Part shown: positions 5,750-9,819 of the stretch, piece by piece
Position numbering within the stretch: the stretch's first letter is position 1
Layout: each line of letters opens with the position of its first letter
Assembly: GCA_964356135.1 (NCBI GenBank)
Contig: CAYHGV010000103.1
Coordinates: forward strand, 1 to 9,819
Origin: CAYHGV01 sp964356135
GTDB lineage: Bacteria; Hydrothermota; Tepidihabitantia; CAYHGV01
DNA: 9,819 nt
Direction of reading: 5' to 3'
The notes under the pieces: model-generated
What the model was told of the DNA's origin: nothing
The model's database searches: none
Seen by the model: only the letters and a program-made list of their open reading frames with translations
Translations under genes and position numbers: made by a program

Positions 5750-6612
5750 AGTGTGACGACTTCGAGCGCCTGGGGAACGACCGTTAATTCGATTTTTTTG
5801 ACAGGTGCGGGCATCACTTCGCCATCGCAGTGAGCGTAGAACGGGCTTTCGGACTCGACCCGCAGGCTTTTGGTCTTCAGCATTACGACCTCGCGTACCG
5901 AGGCATGAGTGCCTTTGATCGCCTTCGGGATATTGAACAGGAATTTCGGGACCGGCACTTTTCCGATGATGCAGATGTCCAAGATACCGTCGTCGATCGC
6001 CGCATCCGGGGTGAGGCGAAACAGGCTGCCGTGGTACTGGCCGTTGCCAACCGAGACCGAAAACGCGCGACCGGAGAAGGTTTGAGAGTCGGCGGTGAGC
6101 TCAAACCGGGGTGGGTGAAAACCCTGCAGTGCGGTTAAGACCGATGCAAAGTAACCGAGCTGGCCATGGAATCTGCTTTTTTTTACGAGAAAAGCGACCA
6201 GCGCGTCAAACCCGATCCCGACGATATTGATAAAATACCGGTTACCGATCCGGCCGACGTCGATTTTTTTACGACGGCCGTTGACCAGGGTTTTGATGCC
6301 GGTTTCGATCGTTGTAACCCCGATCATCTTGGCAAAATCATTGCCCGAACCGGTGGGAATGATGCCGAGCGCCACCGGTCTGCCGATCATGCAATTAATC
6401 ACCTCGTTGATAGTTCCATCGCCGCCGACGATGTAGATCCGGTCACAACCCTGCTTCAGGGCATCACGGACTATTGGTTGGACTTGAGCCGGGCGGTCGG
6501 TAATTGAATGGTGATAGCGGATGCCCAGCCGCTCGATTGCCGGTTGAATTTCTGCCCAGAGTTTTGGGGTCTCGCCTTTACCCGCCTGGGGATTAATGAT
6601 GAACTTAATCAT
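5746..6612 (-). CDS. Diacylglycerol/lipid kinase, YegS/BmrU family
   Basis: Phosphorylates a lipid alcohol such as diacylglycerol with ATP at the inner face of the membrane; the exact substrate is not predictable from sequence. The 288 residues are standard for the family. The N-terminal DAGK catalytic domain shows NPQAGKG (7-13), GGDGT-NE (63-70) and the nucleotide loop PTGSGNDFA (86-94). The C-terminal beta-sandwich has NIVGIGFDALV (129-139), TPDAAIDDGILD (201-212) and the conserved CDGE (262-265). The start MIKFIINPQAG fits the family exactly, but no Shine-Dalgarno sequence precedes it, because the repeat element at 6620-6762 runs almost to the start codon. It follows the OmpA-like gene after that element and overlaps the next gene by ATGA. 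Confidence 0.92.
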   Translation of the reverse strand: MIKFIINPQAGKGETPKLWAEIQPAIERLGIRYHHSITDRPAQVQPIVRDALKQGCDRIYIVGGDGTINEVINCMIGRPVALGIIPTGSGNDFAKMIGVTTIETGIKTLVNGRRKKIDVGRIGNRYFINIVGIGFDALVAFLVKKSRFHGQLGYFASVLTALQGFHPPRFELTADSQTFSGRAFSVSVGNGQYHGSLFRLTPDAAIDDGILDICIIGKVPVPKFLFNIPKAIKGTHASVREVVMLKTKSLRVESESPFYAHCDGEVMPAPVKKIELTVVPQALEVVTL

Positions 6613-6619
6613 CTCGAGA

Positions 6620-6762
6620 TAAACTCGAAATACAAAGCACTAATCCGCCACGAACCATGGCGGACTAAACAAATTCAAAACCGAAAAATTTAAGCACAAA
6701 TAACCTTTCGGGTTTTGTGTTTGGAATTTTAGATTTGTTTAGAATTTCGAATTTCGAATTTA
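6620..6762. repeat. Palindromic intergenic repeat element with nested inverted repeats
   Basis: It occupies most of the 165-bp gap between the OmpA-like gene and the lipid kinase. Outer arms TAAACTCGAAAT (6620-6631) and ATTTCGAATTTA (6751-6762) pair at 11 of 12 positions. Inner arms CTAAACAAAT (6665-6674) and ATTTGTTTAG (6733-6742) pair perfectly. A compact hairpin TCCGCCA-CGAACCA-TGGCGGA fills 6644-6664, and CAAAACC (6676-6682) matches GGTTTTG (6711-6717). GAATTTC is tandemly repeated at 6742-6761. No coding frame is apparent. The style matches the dispersed AATTCGAA-rich repeats found in many uncultured bacterial genomes, which is recollection and not a search result. Confidence 0.65.
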
Positions 6763-6777
6763 GAACTTTATGTATCA

Positions 6778-7356
6778 TCAGGGCTGGGCGATTATCTCGA
6801 TTCGGCGATTTTTCTTCCTGCCCGCTTCGGTCTGGTTGTCGGCAACGGGTCGCGAGGGTCCGAACGAAAGCGCCACCAGTCGCGACGGTTCGATGCCCTG
6901 GCTTTCCAAAAATTTCACGACCGCGATCGCGCGCAAAGCCCCCAGTTCCCAGTTGGTCGGATATTTCGAGCGCAGCTTGGGCCCCATTTTCACATTGTCG
7001 GTATGGCCGACCACTTCGATCTGACCTTTGCTATTTTTCCATACCTCGGCTAAGTCTTGCAAAGATTTTTTGCCCTGGGCGGTCAACTCAGTCTCATAAC
7101 CGGAAAAGAGGTCGTCCTGCAAAAAGACGATCGAAGTGGTGCCGGCGGGATTGCGGACGGGGTCGCTCGGGGTTCGGGAGGATTCGGAAACCACCGCCCC
7201 CTGCGGTTTTTTCAATTTTTCCAATTCCTCGCGCCACATCTTGTTCTCTTTCCGGAGCTTGGTAACATCGTTTTTTAAGGGTTGGTATTGCGTGCGGTAC
7301 AATACGAGTCCAGCAGCCACCGCGATAATCAACAGAAACCAGCCAAAGTATTTCAT
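6778..7356 (-). CDS. Membrane-anchored OmpA/MotB-type peptidoglycan-binding protein
   Basis: A 192-residue protein anchored in the inner membrane and reaching the cell wall. Residues about 5-20 are one uncleaved transmembrane helix (FGWFLLIIAVAAGLVLY). About 26-50 is a charged heptad-like coiled coil, about 52-72 a Ser/Pro-rich linker, and about 76-190 an OmpA C-terminal domain. This has LFSGYETELTAQGKKSL, VVGHTDNV (D120 in the peptide-binding position), NWELGALRA with R142, and the closing GRKKNRRIEI. The NWELGALRA form resembles MotB more than OmpA, but there is no motA partner and the helix lacks the proton-carrying Asp of MotB, so a stator role is unlikely. A scaffold or Pal-like anchoring role is the safer call. 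It starts 8 bp after valS. Confidence 0.86.
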   Translation of the reverse strand: MKYFGWFLLIIAVAAGLVLYRTQYQPLKNDVTKLRKENKMWREELEKLKKPQGAVVSESSRTPSDPVRNPAGTTSIVFLQDDLFSGYETELTAQGKKSLQDLAEVWKNSKGQIEVVGHTDNVKMGPKLRSKYPTNWELGALRAIAVVKFLESQGIEPSRLVALSFGPSRPVADNQTEAGRKKNRRIEIIAQP

Positions 7357-7360
7357 GCTC

Positions 7361-7366
7361 CCTCCT
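7361..7366 (-). promoter_or_regulatory. Shine-Dalgarno site overlapping the valS stop codon
   Basis: AGGAGG on the minus strand overlaps the valS stop TAG (7365-7367) and stands 4 bases before the ATG of the OmpA-like gene, within a GGAGGGAG run that also allows slightly different pairing. Ribosomes finishing valS would end on the initiation site of the next gene, consistent with coupled translation in one operon. Confidence 0.75.
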
Positions 7367-9819
7367 AACGCAAAGCGGCCAAAACCTGGTTAAGGCGCGT
7401 TAACTTTTCTTCAAAGTGATTCTTCTTTGTTTGCTCTTTCTCGATGATGGCTTTCGGCGCCCGGCTTAAAAACTCTTCATTGGCTAATCGGTGTGCAACC
7501 TTTTGCAGTTCTCCTGCCAGGGACGACTGCTCCCGTTCCAGGCGTTTCCGTTCTTTGTCAATATCGATGACCCCCTTCAGGGGCACGTATACCTCTAAAC
7601 GAGGGAACACTCCCACTGACGACGAGGGAGGTCGGTGGGCAGCGGGCGTAACCGAAGACGCATTGGTCATTTTCTGAATCAGCGGGCTTTCGGCTAAGAG
7701 AAACGACTCCACGGTTTTATCCGGGGTATTGATCAAACATTCAATCGGAACTTTCGGCGCCACTCCCAGCTCGGCACGAATATTCCGAATCGTGCTGACG
7801 ACGTTCTTTAAACTCTCCACCAGCGCTATTCCTTCTTCGTTCACGGGCAGGGGTGAAGGCCAGGTGCTCTCCATGATACTCTCCGGCGTAAAACCGAACC
7901 GGTGCCAGAGTTCTTCGGTGATGAACGGCATAAAAGGATGGAGCAGGCGTAGGCTGCCGGAGAAGACCGAAGCGAGTACTGCCCGGACCCCGGCAGAATC
8001 GATCCGGCTCTTGGCAAACTCGAGATACCAGTCGCAGAACTCGTGCCAGACGAACTTATAGAGCTCGGCAGCGGCAAAGCCAAAATTACAGCGTTCGATG
8101 CCGCTCGAAACCGAATCGATGGTTTGATTGTAGCGCGTCACAATCCAGCGGTCGATGGTGGTAAGTTCGGCGGCGATCGCCGTCAGTTGGTCGTTCTCGG
8201 TCGCCGGTCGCCGGTCGACCAGCTGGGGGTGGATGAGTCGGGCTGCGTTCCAGATTTTGTTGGCGAAATTGCGGCCGATTTCAACCTTCTGCTCCCAGAA
8301 TCGATAACTCTGGGATTGGGTTTCCAAATAGGCGACGGTGAACCGCAAAGCGTCGGTGCCGTATTTGTTGATGAGCTCTAACGGGTCGACGCCGACACCT
8401 TTCGACCGGCTCATCCGTTCACCGGTTTCACTTAAAATGATCGAATGGAAATAAACTTTTCTAAAAGGGATGTCGTTGCGAAACTCGAGTCCCGAGAAAA
8501 TCATCCGTGCTACCCAGAGATAGAGAATCTCCGGTGCGGTCGAAAGAAAATCGGTCGGATAGAACCGCCGCAGGTCCGGGGTGTCGTCAGGCCAGCCCAG
8601 GGTTGAAAACGGCCAGAGTGCGGAAGAAAACCAGGTGTCGAGGATGTCCTCGTCCTGGTGGATGTTTTTGCTGTGGCAGTGGCTGCACTCCAGCGGGTCT
8701 TCGCGGGTGACCATAATCTCGTTGCAGTCATCACAGTAAAAAACCGGAATCCGGTGACCCCACCAGAGCTGCCGGGAAAGGCACCAGTCTTTGATATTAT
8801 GCATCCAGTCAAGGTAGACCTTGGTCCAGCGTTCGGGCAGGAGTTCGATTGTGCCGCTTTCAACGGCCGTAAGTGCCGGTTGGGTCAACGGTGCCATTTT
8901 TAAAAACCACTGCAGCGAAGGGAGCGGTTCAATGATGGTTTCACAACGCTCACAGACTCCGACGCTCAATCCATAGGGTTCAGTTTTTTCCAAGAGTCCC
9001 TGTTGAGTTAAGTCTTCGATTGTCAATTTCCGCGCCGCTTCGCGGGTTAAACCCCGGTATCGCGCCGGCACCGCATCGGTCATCCGGCCGTTTTCGTCGA
9101 TAACTTTAATGAATTCCAAATGCTTGTTCTTGCCGATTTCGAAATCGACCGGGTCATGCGCCGGGGTGACCTTCACCGCGCCGGTGCCGAAGGTGCGGTC
9201 AACCAGCTCTTCGGTAATAATCGGAATGTCGCGGTCAGTTAGCGGCAGGTGGGCGGTTTTGCCGTGAAGGTGGCGATAGCGTTCATCAGCGGGATGGACC
9301 GCCACGGCGGTATCGCCCAGCATCGTCTCCGGCCGGGTCGTTGCAACGACGATATACTCGTTTGAACCCTGGAGCGGGTACTTAATAAACCAGAGTTGTC
9401 CGGCTACTGCACGGTGGCGAACCTCCAGATCGGAGATGGCGGTCTGGCAGCGCGGGCACCAGTTGACCAGGTACTCGCTTCGATAGATTAATCCTTTTTC
9501 ATAATAGCGGACGAATGCTTCGCGCACCGCCCGGGAGAGCCGCGGGTCCATGGTAAAGCAGAGGCGGGTCCAGTCGCAGGCACAGCCAAGTTTTTTTAAT
9601 TGCTCGGTAATGGTATTGCCGTACTTCTCTTTCCATGCCCAGGCGAGTTTTAAAAACTCTTCCCGTCCTAAGTCGAAGCGGGTCTTTCCTTCTTGGGCAA
9701 GTTTTTTTTCGATCTGGTTGTGGGTGCCGATCGACGCATGGTCGGTGCCCGGCAGCCACAGGGTTTCAAAGCCTTCCAGTTTCTTTTTACGAATCATGAT
9801 ATCCTGGATGGTGTTGTTG
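7365..9819 (-). CDS. valS: Valyl-tRNA synthetase (5' end outside window)
   Basis: Charges tRNA-Val with valine and edits mischarged threonine; class Ia, cytoplasmic. The frame is open to the window edge, reading NNTIQDI before the Met at 9797, so the HIGH motif and the first few dozen residues are missing. Numbering from that Met: LPGTDHA at 16-22; the CP1 editing domain with TTRPETMLGDTAV (153-165) and FGTGAVKVTPAHDP (203-216); cysteine pairs at 114/117, 282/285, 355/358 and 371/374, suggesting zinc knuckles; DTWFSSALWPFSTLGWP (387-403); the KMSKS loop in the variant form RMSRSKG (461-467); the anticodon-binding helical domain about 545-680; and a C-terminal coiled coil about 745-805 that contacts tRNA. 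Arg replaces Lys twice in the KMSKS loop, and FLSTAPEILYLWVARM (417-432) is a variant of the common VTGFDIIFFWVARM. Overall intact and confidently ValRS. Confidence 0.97.
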   Translation of the reverse strand, partial: NNTIQDIMIRKKKLEGFETLWLPGTDHASIGTHNQIEKKLAQEGKTRFDLGREEFLKLAWAWKEKYGNTITEQLKKLGCACDWTRLCFTMDPRLSRAVREAFVRYYEKGLIYRSEYLVNWCPRCQTAISDLEVRHRAVAGQLWFIKYPLQGSNEYIVVATTRPETMLGDTAVAVHPADERYRHLHGKTAHLPLTDRDIPIITEELVDRTFGTGAVKVTPAHDPVDFEIGKNKHLEFIKVIDENGRMTDAVPARYRGLTREAARKLTIEDLTQQGLLEKTEPYGLSVGVCERCETIIEPLPSLQWFLKMAPLTQPALTAVESGTIELLPERWTKVYLDWMHNIKDWCLSRQLWWGHRIPVFYCDDCNEIMVTREDPLECSHCHSKNIHQDEDILDTWFSSALWPFSTLGWPDDTPDLRRFYPTDFLSTAPEILYLWVARMIFSGLEFRNDIPFRKVYFHSIILSETGERMSRSKGVGVDPLELINKYGTDALRFTVAYLETQSQSYRFWEQKVEIGRNFANKIWNAARLIHPQLVDRRPATENDQLTAIAAELTTIDRWIVTRYNQTIDSVSSGIERCNFGFAAAELYKFVWHEFCDWYLEFAKSRIDSAGVRAVLASVFSGSLRLLHPFMPFITEELWHRFGFTPESIMESTWPSPLPVNEEGIALVESLKNVVSTIRNIRAELGVAPKVPIECLINTPDKTVESFLLAESPLIQKMTNASSVTPAAHRPPSSSVGVFPRLEVYVPLKGVIDIDKERKRLEREQSSLAGELQKVAHRLANEEFLSRAPKAIIEKEQTKKNHFEEKLTRLNQVLAALR

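Noticed and set aside
8510..8863. Minus-strand open frame inside valS
   Set aside because: It is out of frame with intact valS, is Thr/Ser/Arg-rich and has no domain signature; it is a codon-bias shadow.

Overview
The window looks like a chromosomal segment of an uncultured Gram-negative-type bacterium. Supporting signs are a DAP-type OmpA/MotB peptidoglycan-binding protein, a DUF5683-type small membrane protein, and a large exported beta-helix protein ending in a FlgD-like Ig tail of the kind common in FCB-group and candidate-phylum (WOR-3/Stahlbacteria-like) genomes. The phylum is an inference from domain style and from the palindromic intergenic repeats; no rRNA or other taxonomic marker is present. 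Every gene I accept lies on the minus strand, so the window reads biologically from right to left.

Right part (9819 to 3765): a tightly packed gene row, valS (5' end outside the window), an OmpA/MotB-like membrane-anchored protein, a YegS/BmrU-type lipid (diacylglycerol) kinase, a small DUF5683-like protein and histidine ammonia-lyase (hutH). Junctions are 8 bp apart or overlapping (ATGA overlap, 7-bp overlap). The exception is a 165-bp gap between the OmpA-like gene and the kinase, which is filled by a palindromic repeat element. A second palindromic element lies in frame inside the 5' end of the DUF5683-like gene. Apart from shared transcription the functions do not form an obvious pathway: translation, envelope anchoring, lipid phosphorylation, an unknown membrane role, and histidine deamination without other hut genes.

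Middle part (about 3764 to 2090): visibly more AT-rich and rich in mobile-element debris. It holds a 129-bp MITE-like element with 29-bp terminal inverted repeats, a structured non-coding stretch, a promoter with a perfect TTGACA box, and a two-gene unit made of an unknown 83-residue protein and dCTP deaminase (dcd) joined by a GTGA overlap. Next comes the 5' end of an IS30-family insertion sequence, with a recognisable inverted repeat and a broken transposase, and then a widely spaced inverted repeat abutting another promoter. This block could be an acquired island.

Left part (2083 to 1): one uninterrupted minus-strand reading frame of 694 codons with no stop before the window edge, read codon by codon. 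It encodes a signal peptide, a right-handed parallel beta-helix, an Ig-like linker, two tandem copies of a domain of about 150 residues, and the start of a FlgD-like C-terminal tail. It is a secreted or cell-surface protein of unknown ligand.

No tRNA, rRNA, CRISPR array or complete insertion sequence was found. The most unusual signals are the in-frame palindromic element in the DUF5683-like gene, with compensatory changes between its two hairpins, and the dcd island.
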